From NCBI RefSeq assembly GCF_021018745.1, contig NZ_CP063845.1:496001-560000 (forward strand): 64,000 bases of DNA. Reading direction: 5' to 3'. The notes beneath the pieces are model-generated. The model worked only from the letters and a program-made list of their open reading frames with translations. It made no database searches and was not told the DNA's origin. This DNA is from Gloeobacter morelensis MG652769 (GTDB taxonomy: Bacteria; Cyanobacteriota; Cyanobacteriia; Gloeobacterales; Gloeobacteraceae). The position numbers were made by a program, and so were the translations under genes. Of the stretch, positions 1-7,998 are shown one piece after another (within the stretch, counting starts at the first letter, position 1; the number at the start of each line of letters is the position of its first letter).

Positions 1-1446
1 CGCTACTACGTGCTATTCCAGCGGACAGAACTCAAGGAAGGACGGTGTGCGCTCATCACTTCCTACAGTCCCCACACCAAGGACATCACCAAGGAGGACA
101 CCGGTGCCAATACCGAGACGGATAAGCAGTTCATCTATGAAACGTACAACGAGTTGCTGAAAGGTACCACTGCTGCACCGGGCAAGAGCAGGACAGAAAC
201 TTACGAAGATCAGGCAAAGCAGCTATTCAAAGAAAAACCCGCAACTATGCGGCTGCTCATCGTCGTGGACAAGCTGCTCACCGGCTTCGATGCGCCGAGT
301 TGCACTTATCTTTACATTGATAAGAATATGCAGGATCACGGCCTGTTCCAGGCGATCTGCCGCACCAACCGCATCGATGGCGAGGACAAAGATTTTGGCT
401 ACATCGTGGACTTCAAGAATTTGCTCACCAAGGTCGAGAATGCCATCGCCGTCTACACCTCCGAACTCGACCCCAGCCCGGACGGCACCGACCCGCAAAT
501 TCTTCTGCAGGACCGCCTGGTCAAGAACCGTGAACGTCTGGATGGTGCGCTCGAGCAGCTTGCATTCCTCTGCGAATCGGTCGAGACGCCAGGGGGAGAT
601 AAGCAATACATACAGTACTTCTGCGGCAATCCCGACCTTGAAGACGATCTGCAGGAGCGGGAGCCCCAGCGCCTGGCGCTCTACAAAACCACGGCTACCC
701 TGCTCAGGGCTTACGGCAACATCGCCGACGATCTGGAACGTGCAGGTTACAACGAGGCGGACAGCCAGCGGCTCAGGCGTTCGGTCGATCAGTATACAAA
801 GCTGCGCGATCTGATTCGCCTGGCCAGCGGCGAAAGCATCGATCTCAAAGCCTACGAGGCTGACATGCGCTACCTGATCGACAGCTTCATCCAGGCCGAC
901 GAGCCTAGGAAGATTTCGCCCTTCGACGAGACGCCGCTGCTGGAACTGATCGCCAGGGAGGGCATCGCGAAGGCCATCGAGAGCAGGCTCAAAAACCTCA
1001 AGCACAACCCGGAGGCTGTGGCTGAGACGATCGAGAACAACGTCCGCAGCCTGATCCTCAAAGAAGGCGCAAGCGATCCCGCCTACTACGACAGGATGTC
1101 GGAATTGCTCAAAGAGATCATCGCCGAGCGCAGAGACAGGGCGCTGGAGTACGAGGAGTACCTGAAGCGAATCGCCGAGTTGGTCCAGCGGGTGACGACC
1201 GGCCAGGGTGAGGGCGTGCCGGAGCAGTTGAATACGCCGGGACGGCGGGCTCTCTACAACAACCTCGGAGAGGATGAGGCGCTGGCTCTCAAGATTGACG
1301 AAACTGTCAAAAGGATGCGACCTGACGACTGGCGTGGTAATCGAGTCAAGGAGAACGTTATCAAGTATGCCCTGCACGAAGTCCTACAGGATGAAGCTGA
1401 GGTGGAGCGGATCTTTCTGACGATCAGGCAGCAGCCGGAGTACTGA
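1..1446 (+). CDS. hsdR: Type I restriction enzyme subunit R, C-terminal part (5' end outside window)
   Basis: This is the C-terminal 481 residues of the motor/nuclease subunit of a type I restriction-modification complex, which translocates DNA by ATP hydrolysis and cleaves it. The reading frame is open to the first base, so the gene starts upstream of the window. The visible part holds the second helicase lobe (GFDAPSCTYLYIDK, then QAICRTNR, helicase motif VI) and a long helical C-terminal region that in the family contacts HsdM. The N-terminal nuclease domain and Walker A must lie upstream. Its TGA overlaps the ATG of the next gene by one base (TGATG), so the two are probably translationally coupled. 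Confidence 0.9.
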   Translation, partial: RYYVLFQRTELKEGRCALITSYSPHTKDITKEDTGANTETDKQFIYETYNELLKGTTAAPGKSRTETYEDQAKQLFKEKPATMRLLIVVDKLLTGFDAPSCTYLYIDKNMQDHGLFQAICRTNRIDGEDKDFGYIVDFKNLLTKVENAIAVYTSELDPSPDGTDPQILLQDRLVKNRERLDGALEQLAFLCESVETPGGDKQYIQYFCGNPDLEDDLQEREPQRLALYKTTATLLRAYGNIADDLERAGYNEADSQRLRRSVDQYTKLRDLIRLASGESIDLKAYEADMRYLIDSFIQADEPRKISPFDETPLLELIAREGIAKAIESRLKNLKHNPEAVAETIENNVRSLILKEGASDPAYYDRMSELLKEIIAERRDRALEYEEYLKRIAELVQRVTTGQGEGVPEQLNTPGRRALYNNLGEDEALALKIDETVKRMRPDDWRGNRVKENVIKYALHEVLQDEAEVERIFLTIRQQPEY

Positions 1447-2165
1447 TGGTCACGCAGATCGATTTGGGCACTATCACGGTGGAAGTGGTCAGAAAAAAGA
1501 TCAAGAACATCCACCTGAGTGTCCATCCACCCAGCGGCAAAGTCAGAATTGCAGCGCCGTTGCGACTAGATCTCGATACCATTCGCGTCTTTGTGATCAC
1601 CAGGCTCGAATGGATCAAGCGCCAACAGCAGAAATTGCGCGCTCAGGAGCGCGAGCCTGCCCGCGAGTACATCGAGCGCGAGAGTCATTACGTCTGGGGA
1701 AGGCGCTATCTGCTCCAGGTGATCGAAAAGGATGCGCCGCCGAGAGTCGAACTGCAGCACAACAAACTCGTTCTTCAGGTTCGCCCCGGTGCGGATCGAG
1801 CGAAGAAGCAATCGATCCTCGAAGACTGGTACCGAACACAGTTGAAGCAGGCCGTGCCCCCCCTGATTGCAAAATGGGAGCCCTTGATGGGTGTCACTGT
1901 CGAGCGCTTCTTCGTACAGCGGATGAAGACCCAGTGGGGTAGTTGCAACCCTGTCACCGCAAGCATTCGGTTAAACACCGACCTGGCTAAGAAACCGCCG
2001 GAATTTCTCGAATGTGTGGTCGTCCACGAAATGGTGCACCTCATTGAACCGACCCACAGCAGTCGCTTTCGCGCCCTTATGGACCAGTTCATGCCGAAGT
2101 GGACGTTTTATCGCAGCGAGCTGAACCGGTTGCCCGTTCGCTCAGAGGAATGGAATAACGCCTAG
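1446..2165 (+). CDS. YgjP/SprT-like zinc metallopeptidase family protein (DUF45)
   Basis: A 239-residue protein of the YgjP family, whose characterised members are zinc-dependent hydrolases (UTP pyrophosphatase activity is reported for YgjP). The zinc motif HEMVH lies near residue 197 and is followed by a downstream histidine in PTHSSRF; MKTQWGSCNP before it is the other conserved family block. It starts inside the stop codon of hsdR, and DUF45 genes are often found attached to type I restriction operons, so a role beside restriction is plausible but unproven. No signal peptide is seen, so it is probably cytoplasmic. Confidence 0.85.
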   Translation: MVTQIDLGTITVEVVRKKIKNIHLSVHPPSGKVRIAAPLRLDLDTIRVFVITRLEWIKRQQQKLRAQEREPAREYIERESHYVWGRRYLLQVIEKDAPPRVELQHNKLVLQVRPGADRAKKQSILEDWYRTQLKQAVPPLIAKWEPLMGVTVERFFVQRMKTQWGSCNPVTASIRLNTDLAKKPPEFLECVVVHEMVHLIEPTHSSRFRALMDQFMPKWTFYRSELNRLPVRSEEWNNA

Positions 2166-2315
2166 AGCAGGTTTCAGGTACCAGGTTGAAAACGGATGCC
2201 TACCAAGGTCTCAACCGGCCGGACGTACTCGATACACCTGCAAACCGCTATAGTACAACGAATTTGCTTTGGCGCAAAGACGCCAGTGTAGTAGCTTTTG
2301 GCGATAGTGAATCTG

Positions 2316-2960
2316 CTATCCCAATAACAAACGCAAAATCAAAGAAATGAATAACCCGATCATACTTGGCCAGATCAGCGCAGATAAAAATGAACGTTCC
2401 TTATTTTTGACGGGTTGTGCCTGACCAATCCGGCGGCGGATTATTTCCGCCAGTCTGTAGGCGCTGCGATCAAGTTTCCCTTCGTGTATCAACAGGTCAA
2501 ATCCACTCCAGGAGCGACTCCACTTCATCAATTGTTCAGGGTTTCGAACTCGGAGAAGCCCTACTGTCCGAGGCAGCAGTGTCGGTGCTACTAAAGTCGC
2601 AAGTACAAAATCCAGCTTGATCAGCGGCATGTTCAATTTATCAAGCTCTGCAGAAGGTTCTTTCAACAACAAACCTACACTTGGCCCACCACCAAAGTAA
2701 GTAACATCAACAAACTCGATACTCTCCCAAGAAATGTTTAATTTGTCCATTTGCAATCCGCTTTCATCGATAAGGATTGCACGCGAAAGATCCTTCGACC
2801 CTAAAAGCTGGAAGCAAAAAAATGTCAAACAAACCGCACCCAAAAACCTATCCCATCCTGTTCCGACTATGACTGCTGCCAAGCTGGCAGCGCTCATCAG
2901 CAGCAAGATGACAAGCACAGCCAGCCTGATTGCCAGCGGGGGACGAATAATGATCGACAT
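2316..2960 (-). CDS. Hypothetical membrane protein
   Basis: A 214-residue protein I do not recognise. Two hydrophobic stretches occupy residues about 10-55, and a third lies at the extreme C-terminus (about 192-213). The segment between them looks soluble and mixed alpha/beta, with ILIDESGLQM and ISWESIEFVDV resembling the bacterial PH-like domain found in small membrane proteins. Its ATG lies 3 bases after the stop of the upstream glycine-zipper gene, so the pair is almost certainly one transcript. Base composition is visibly lower in GC than the flanking genes, suggesting transfer. An immunity-type role for its partner is a guess only. Confidence 0.6.
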   Translation of the reverse strand: MSIIIRPPLAIRLAVLVILLLMSAASLAAVIVGTGWDRFLGAVCLTFFCFQLLGSKDLSRAILIDESGLQMDKLNISWESIEFVDVTYFGGGPSVGLLLKEPSAELDKLNMPLIKLDFVLATLVAPTLLPRTVGLLRVRNPEQLMKWSRSWSGFDLLIHEGKLDRSAYRLAEIIRRRIGQAQPVKNKERSFLSALIWPSMIGLFISLILRLLLG

Positions 2961-2963
2961 TTG

Positions 2964-3539
2964 CTACTCTTCATCCTGACTTTGCTTATCACGACACTCG
3001 GCTTGACTCCGCTTGGCCTCGTCAATGCCAGCATTGTAGAGAGTGTTGCCTAAAACACTGCCTGCAATACCCCCAAGGATTGCCCCAGCAGGGCCGCCCA
3101 ATACCGCAGCGCCAGCTTCACCGAATAGTGTCCACCCGACGGCAGTTCCTCCCGCTCCAGTAATTCCTGAAAAACCGACTTTTACGTTATCAGCTAGGCT
3201 TCCGTCATAATCAGTTTTGTCACAGCCAAGCGAGTTGGGCTGTAGACCGGTTGCATAATTGCCCGTCTGTGGATCAAATTCAGCATTTAGATCTACTGTA
3301 TATCCTTGAACAATCCAATTTTCATAGGTCAACTGTCCGACGTTTTCCTCGCTCACTGATTCAATTGAAGTATCGGTGTAACTTTTTATCTCAACTTCTT
3401 GCTGCTGCAGATTGTCATCAAAGTCATCCCATTCTTCTGAATTGGACTCGTGCCAATTATTTTCTATCATTGGCAGCTCGGAGTCTTCTTGGTCATGATT
3501 TACCCAATCAGCTCCAAAGATGCTACTTGGATCTTCCAT
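2964..3539 (-). CDS. Acidic protein with C-terminal glycine-zipper membrane segment
   Basis: A 191-residue protein with no family I can name. Residues 1-85 are strongly acidic and polar. Residues about 120-165 form a glycine/alanine-rich hydrophobic segment with regular GxxxG spacing (GGPAGAILGGIAGSVLGN), the pattern of glycine-zipper membrane-inserting segments. The tail is charged and ends in acidic residues. There is no signal peptide. It is first in a two-gene unit with the membrane protein 3 bases downstream, and both are low in GC. A membrane-active toxin with its partner as immunity protein is one reading; a stress-related glycine-zipper protein is another. Confidence 0.6.
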   Translation of the reverse strand: MEDPSSIFGADWVNHDQEDSELPMIENNWHESNSEEWDDFDDNLQQQEVEIKSYTDTSIESVSEENVGQLTYENWIVQGYTVDLNAEFDPQTGNYATGLQPNSLGCDKTDYDGSLADNVKVGFSGITGAGGTAVGWTLFGEAGAAVLGGPAGAILGGIAGSVLGNTLYNAGIDEAKRSQAECRDKQSQDEE

Positions 3540-3662
3540 AAGCTGCTCGCAAGAAATCGTTTCTTGAATAATACATACTAAAATCTAGGATGTCAATAAG
3601 CTCCATTCCTGCAGCTGCAAGCTTTCAGCTATTGAAGTCTCACCGCCAACGAGTATGGTTTC

Positions 3663-4883
3663 TCAGGTCGTGTACTCGGCGTTGATCTTGACGTAGTCGT
3701 AGCTCAGATCGCAGCCCCAGGCGATGCCGTTTCCGGGTCCGGGGCCGACCTGCAGATGCACTTCGACGGTGTCCGAGCTTTTGAGGTAGTCCGACGCGGC
3801 AGCCCGATCAAAAGCGAGTGGCTGGCCCGCCTCCATCAGGGCAAATGTCCCCAGGCGCACTGCAAGTGCTGCCGGGTCAAATTTGACCCCCGCCCGCCCA
3901 GCCGCCGCTGCGAGGCGGCCCCAGTTGGGATCGTTGCCGAACATCGCTGATTTGACCAGCAAAGAACTGGCCACGGTGAGGGCGATCTTGCGCGCCTGGG
4001 CGTCGTCGTCGGTACCCGTGACCTGCACCTCGATGAGCTTGGTCGCCCCCTCGCCGTCGCGCACGACTTTTTTGGCCAGATCCACACACACAGCACTCAC
4101 CATCTGCTCGAGCAAGGCCGCTTCGGGGCTCGCCGCATCGAGTAGGCGGGGATTTTTCGCTTCGCCGCTCGCCAGGGCCAGCAGCATGTCGTTGGTGCTG
4201 GTATCGCCGTCGACGGTGATCTGGTTGAAGGAGCGGTCGGCGGCTCTGGCCACGATCTGCCGCCACAGGTCGATATCCACCGAGCAGTCGCTGGTGATGA
4301 AAGCCAGCAACGTCGCCATCTGCGGGTGGATCATCCCTGAACCTTTGGCGATGCCGCCCACGTGCACGGTCTTGCCTGCGATAGTCGCGCGCACCGCGCA
4401 GGATTTGGCCACCAGGTCGGTGGTGAGAATCGCTTCGGCCGCCGCATCGGAGCCGGTCTCGGTCGCCGCATCGACTAGAGCCTGGGCGGCGGTGCGAATT
4501 TTTTCGATGGGCAGCGGCACCCCGATCACCCCGGTAGAAGCCACCAGCACCTGATCGGCGCTGAAGCCGAGCGCACGGGCAAAGACCTGGGCGGTCTCGA
4601 TGGCGGCCTCCTCGCCCGCTTTGCCGGTGGCGGCGTTGGCGTTGCCGGAATTGACGACGATGGCGCAGGCTTTGCCCCGCTGCTGCAGCAACTTGCGGTT
4701 ATAGGTCACCGGGGCGGCCTGGACCAGGTTGGTGGTGTACACCCCGGCCGCCGCCGAGGGGTTCTCCGAATAGATGAGCGCCAGATCCGTTTTGCCGCTC
4801 GGTTTGATGCCGCTGGCGATGCCGCCCGCGCGAAAGCCCTTTGCTGCGGTCACCCCGCCGGCCACCCACTCGAAATCCGCCAT
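3663..4883 (-). CDS. argJ: Bifunctional glutamate N-acetyltransferase / amino-acid acetyltransferase ArgJ
   Basis: Transfers the acetyl group from N-acetylornithine to glutamate, closing the cyclic arginine pathway; bifunctional members also make N-acetylglutamate from acetyl-CoA. The 406-residue length fits the family. The self-cleavage site is visible: GSGMIHPQMA followed by TLLAFITSDC, where Thr191 becomes the N-terminal nucleophile of the beta chain. I start at the ATG at 4883 (MADFEWVAGG) because GGGAGG lies just upstream; an in-frame GTG at 4904 would add seven residues and is less likely. The gene is monocistronic or first in a run of minus-strand genes. Confidence 0.95.
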   Translation of the reverse strand: MADFEWVAGGVTAAKGFRAGGIASGIKPSGKTDLALIYSENPSAAAGVYTTNLVQAAPVTYNRKLLQQRGKACAIVVNSGNANAATGKAGEEAAIETAQVFARALGFSADQVLVASTGVIGVPLPIEKIRTAAQALVDAATETGSDAAAEAILTTDLVAKSCAVRATIAGKTVHVGGIAKGSGMIHPQMATLLAFITSDCSVDIDLWRQIVARAADRSFNQITVDGDTSTNDMLLALASGEAKNPRLLDAASPEAALLEQMVSAVCVDLAKKVVRDGEGATKLIEVQVTGTDDDAQARKIALTVASSLLVKSAMFGNDPNWGRLAAAAGRAGVKFDPAALAVRLGTFALMEAGQPLAFDRAAASDYLKSSDTVEVHLQVGPGPGNGIAWGCDLSYDYVKINAEYTT

Positions 4884-4943
4884 CGCCGCCCCTCCCGCAG
4901 GCACTCCGCAGCGATTATAAAGCGCCGCTAGACCCGCAAGGAT

Positions 4944-5366
4944 TTATCGCGCCACCGAGATTGTAGCGACCACCGTGCCGAAGGTGCGGTCGGTGTTGAC
5001 CACCCGCAGCCGCACCGCCTGGATGTTGACCAGAAAAGCCGGCAGCACCAACAACTGCGATTGCTTGGGTTGCAAGTCCGCAGAGGAGACCCCCAGCACC
5101 GTCGATCGCTCGTCGAACATGTTGGAGGTGACATCGAGATAAGCGGTCGCCTGCACCTCCGAATTGACGATGGCCGAGACGCTCTGGGCGCCGAAGGCGG
5201 GCAGGAATTGACCGATGAGCGGGTCACCGGGACTGCAGGTGGCGTTGATTTGCTGGGAAGTGGTGCCCAGCACCCGCGGCGGGTAGTTGATCACCCGCTG
5301 GGCGCGGGCCGCGACAGGCCAGAGCCACCCCGCCGCCAAACACAAGACCAGGTCGCGGCGATTCAA
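4944..5366 (-). CDS. Hypothetical exported protein
   Basis: A 140-residue protein of no family I recognise. Residues 1-23 are a clear Sec signal peptide (basic MNRRD, hydrophobic LVLCLAAGWLWPVA, cleavage near ARA-QR), so it is periplasmic or outer-membrane associated. The mature part is rich in Val, Thr and Ser and looks like a single beta-sandwich. Its ATG overlaps the stop codon of rbfA by 4 bases, so it is translated from the same messenger; the pairing with a ribosome-maturation factor is probably positional rather than functional. Confidence 0.65.
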   Translation of the reverse strand: MNRRDLVLCLAAGWLWPVAARAQRVINYPPRVLGTTSQQINATCSPGDPLIGQFLPAFGAQSVSAIVNSEVQATAYLDVTSNMFDERSTVLGVSSADLQPKQSQLLVLPAFLVNIQAVRLRVVNTDRTFGTVVATISVAR

Positions 5367-5752
5367 TTGCCCTCCTCCTTGTGCGCGGTGCGGGCCTCCT
5401 CTTCGGCGCGAATTTCGTCAATCAGGCGGGTGATGCGCGCCCCCCGCTCCAGCGACCGGTCCTGCACAAAGGCAATCTCGGGCGTATAGCGCAGGCGGAT
5501 GCGGTGGCCGATTTCCTGGCGCACAAAGCCGGTCACCTCCGCAAGGGTCGTCATCGTCAATTTCTGCGCCTCGGGGGTGCCGAAGATGCTCACAAAAATC
5601 TTGGCCTGGCGCAGATCGCCCGTCACTTCGACATCGGTGACGCTCACCAGGCCCGCCCCCACGCGCGGATCTTTGATCTGTCCCTTGAGCAGCATGTCGC
5701 TCACCTCGCGCTTGATCAACTCGCCCACTCTCGCCGGTCGGTGCGTCTTCAT
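5363..5752 (-). CDS. rbfA: Ribosome-binding factor A
   Basis: A late maturation factor of the 30S subunit that binds near helix 1 of 16S rRNA. The 129-residue protein is one KH-type domain: N-terminal RPARVGELIKREVSDMLL, the block DPRVGAGLVSVTDVEVTGDL, and the C-terminal VRQEIGHRIRLRYTPEIAFVQD are diagnostic of RbfA. The C-terminal tail is charged and probably flexible. It is followed with a 4-base overlap by a small exported protein. Confidence 0.93.
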   Translation of the reverse strand: MKTHRPARVGELIKREVSDMLLKGQIKDPRVGAGLVSVTDVEVTGDLRQAKIFVSIFGTPEAQKLTMTTLAEVTGFVRQEIGHRIRLRYTPEIAFVQDRSLERGARITRLIDEIRAEEEARTAHKEEGN

Positions 5753-5845
5753 CGGTGGCCCTTCCTCAAACGTAGCAACTGTAACAAAAGATGAATAAGT
5801 TGACGCTATGATGGCAGCTAAGTATATTTGCGCAGGTAATCACTA

Positions 5846-6064
5846 GTGCAACAGCCGATCAAAACTCCAGAAATGCTTGAACTGGCTGCGGAGAAGATGT
5901 TCCTGGACGTCACGGAGCCGTTGGATTCGTTCATCAGCTTGAAACTCCTGCAGGTGGTCCGCAGTCTGATCCGGATCTCCTACACCATGGGACATCAGGA
6001 CGCCACGCGACTGGGTGCCAACGGAGCGCCCTGCGCGGTGTGCCCGCACAAGGGAGAAGGCTAG
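5846..6064 (+). CDS. Small hypothetical protein
   Basis: A possible 72-residue protein starting at GTG; an ATG at 5873 (MLELAAEKMF) is an alternative start. It looks helical, with a C-terminal CAVCPHKGEG that could bind metal through the two cysteines and a histidine. I recognise no family. It lies between divergent rbfA and the convergent DUF751 gene, with 4 bases before the latter's stop. No clear Shine-Dalgarno sequence is seen, so the call is tentative. Confidence 0.4.
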   Translation: MQQPIKTPEMLELAAEKMFLDVTEPLDSFISLKLLQVVRSLIRISYTMGHQDATRLGANGAPCAVCPHKGEG

Positions 6065-6068
6065 CGGA

Positions 6069-6272
6069 CTAATCGAGCATCAGCATCGCGCGCACCGTCA
6101 GAACGACGAAGGCGACGAAGCCGACGAGGAACAAAATAGCCAGTGCCCCGCTGAGGCGTTTGCGAAACAGCGGTTTCGCCCAGCCGAAGGCGGCGAAGAA
6201 GATGCCCAAGAGCGCCCCGGCCAGAAAAGTCGGGTACTTGGCAATCGTCTTGAGGAAGTCCTGGTTGGCCAT
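6069..6272 (-). CDS. DUF751 family protein (Ycf33-like)
   Basis: A 67-residue membrane protein conserved in cyanobacteria and plastid genomes, where it is called Ycf33; its function is unknown. It begins with the family pattern (FLKTIAKYPTFLAGALLGIFFAAFGW) and has two membrane segments, about 15-31 and 43-62. It is 9 bases downstream of bioY and probably shares its transcript. Its presence supports a cyanobacterial origin of the window. Confidence 0.8.
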   Translation of the reverse strand: MANQDFLKTIAKYPTFLAGALLGIFFAAFGWAKPLFRKRLSGALAILFLVGFVAFVVLTVRAMLMLD

Positions 6273-6281
6273 GCTTTTATC

Positions 6282-6953
6282 TTAGGACAGCAGCAGGCGG
6301 CGGACCAGCCAGCCTGCTCCAGCGGCGAGCAGTACGCCGATCGCCTGACCCAGCAGCGGCAGCAGCGAGAACTGGACGACTGCGTGGGTGAGGGTCGGTC
6401 CCACCGGCAGGTGCACCAGCAACCCGGCGAGTCCTCCAATATGGACGATGGCCAGACCCGCCAGGGCACTGGTAGCCAGCCAGTTGAGGTTGGAGCGGCA
6501 GCGGAAGGCGAGCACCCCGGTGAGCACGGCGGCGGGTACAAAGGCAAGCAGGTAGCCGGATTGGGGTTGGGTGAAGTAGCTGATGCCCCCCCCGCCGGTA
6601 AAGACCGGAAAGCCCGCAAAGCCTAGAGCCAGGTAAGCAATCTGGGCAAGTCCCGCCGCCACCGGTCCGCCAACGCAGCCCGAGAACAGCACCGCCGCGA
6701 TTTGCAGCGAAAACGGATAGCCGGGCTCAAAGTACCATTCGACTGCGGGCGGCCAGCTGCCAAAGGCGATCGACTGCGGGAAGCGGTCGGGCAACTGCAC
6801 ACGGCAGAGGGTGCCACCGACGGTGAGCACCAGACCGACCAGAGCCCAGATCACTTCGACGGGGGTGGGAAGCGGCAACCACCGCTTACGCGGCAACGGC
6901 AGGCCGAGGGTGGTACGGATGCCAGGTATCGGGCGATCCGATTGAAAGTTCAT
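6282..6953 (-). CDS. bioY: Biotin transporter BioY
   Basis: Substrate-binding S component for biotin uptake, working alone or with an ECF energising module. The 223-residue protein has about six membrane segments. The family signature is seen in the middle: GFPVFTGGGGISYFTQPQSG followed by YLLAFVPAAVLTG. The N-terminal 25 residues are polar and longer than in many BioY proteins. No ECF ATPase or T component is adjacent, so it either acts alone or uses a shared module. The upstream region to 7031 is short and shared with the divergent TIR gene. Confidence 0.85.
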   Translation of the reverse strand: MNFQSDRPIPGIRTTLGLPLPRKRWLPLPTPVEVIWALVGLVLTVGGTLCRVQLPDRFPQSIAFGSWPPAVEWYFEPGYPFSLQIAAVLFSGCVGGPVAAGLAQIAYLALGFAGFPVFTGGGGISYFTQPQSGYLLAFVPAAVLTGVLAFRCRSNLNWLATSALAGLAIVHIGGLAGLLVHLPVGPTLTHAVVQFSLLPLLGQAIGVLLAAGAGWLVRRLLLS

Positions 6954-7031
6954 GGGCGGATAACTTGAAGGGGACCCGCCTCATTATCGGGTGCTGTACG
7001 GGAGAATACAACAGCAGGAGGCATTGGATCG

Positions 7032-7991
7032 ATGGCAAACGAGCAGCATCTAGCCCGGCTCAAACAGAGCATTCCCACCTGGAACCAGTGGCGTCAGCGC
7101 ACGGGCATCCGACCGGATTTCACCGGGGCGGACTTGAGCTGGCTCGATCTGGGCGGTGCGGATCTGCGCGACGCCGATTTGAGTTGGGCCAATTTTCACA
7201 AAAGTGTCCTGGCGCGCGCCAATCTGGCCGGAGCGCTCCTTCGGGAGGCGAACCTGGACGGTGCCAATCTGCGCGGGGCGAATTTGCGCCTTGCGAACCT
7301 GACGGCAGCGGTGCTCGGAACGATGGATCTGGAGGGTGCCCGATTATTCGATACGGTGCTCGCCGATGTCGATTTGGGCGAGGTGCAAAATCTAGAAAAC
7401 TGCGTGCACGACGGTCCGAGCGTGCTCGATCACCGCACGCTCGAAAAGTCGGGCAAGGTACCCGTGGTGTTCCTGCGCGGCTGCGGCCTGAGCGAACCGC
7501 TGATTGCCTTTGCCCCGACCTTGAGCAGCCAGGCTTTGCCGCCGAGTTGTTTTATCAGCCACGTCAGCCGGGATCGGGCGTTTGTCGAGCGGTTGTCCCG
7601 CGATCTGCAGACGATGGGGGTGCGCTGCTGGCGCGCCTGCGAGGAAAGCCACGGCCGGGCGAAGCGCCGAATCGGCATCGATCAGCCCCTGCGGCGCGGG
7701 GAGCGGCTCCTGGTGGTTCTTTCTGAGGATTCTCTCCAAAGCGGCTGGATCGAGCAGGAGGTCGAGGCGGTGTTTCTGCGCGAGAACGAAGAAAAGCACG
7801 AAATCATCCACGCGCTGCGCGTCGACGGCGGCATGGGCCAGACGGCGATGGGTTGGCCCGCGATGCTCTACAGCAGCCGCAGCATCGTCGACTTTCGCGG
7901 CTGGAACGAAAAACCGGTCCACTACGCCGAGGGTCTTGAGCGGCTGGTCTGCCAGCTGTTGGGCTCAACGACCCAAAGCGGCGTGGGTTAG
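7032..7991 (+). CDS. Pentapeptide-repeat and TIR domain fusion protein
   Basis: A 319-residue cytoplasmic protein of two domains. Residues about 30-115 are pentapeptide repeats of the A(D/N)Lxx type, forming a right-handed beta-helix used as a rigid or protein-binding arm. Residues about 171-300 form a TIR domain: CFISHVSRDRAFVERL, then VLSEDSLQSGWIEQEVEAVF. The glutamate four residues after the tryptophan (E243) sits where NAD-cleaving TIR domains keep their catalytic Glu, so NADase activity is possible. AGGAGG lies 12 bases before the ATG. Neighbours (bioY, an RND pump) give no clear context, and no partner gene of a known TIR defence system is adjacent. Confidence 0.85.
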   Translation: MANEQHLARLKQSIPTWNQWRQRTGIRPDFTGADLSWLDLGGADLRDADLSWANFHKSVLARANLAGALLREANLDGANLRGANLRLANLTAAVLGTMDLEGARLFDTVLADVDLGEVQNLENCVHDGPSVLDHRTLEKSGKVPVVFLRGCGLSEPLIAFAPTLSSQALPPSCFISHVSRDRAFVERLSRDLQTMGVRCWRACEESHGRAKRRIGIDQPLRRGERLLVVLSEDSLQSGWIEQEVEAVFLRENEEKHEIIHALRVDGGMGQTAMGWPAMLYSSRSIVDFRGWNEKPVHYAEGLERLVCQLLGSTTQSGVG

Positions 7992-7998
7992 CTTGTCC

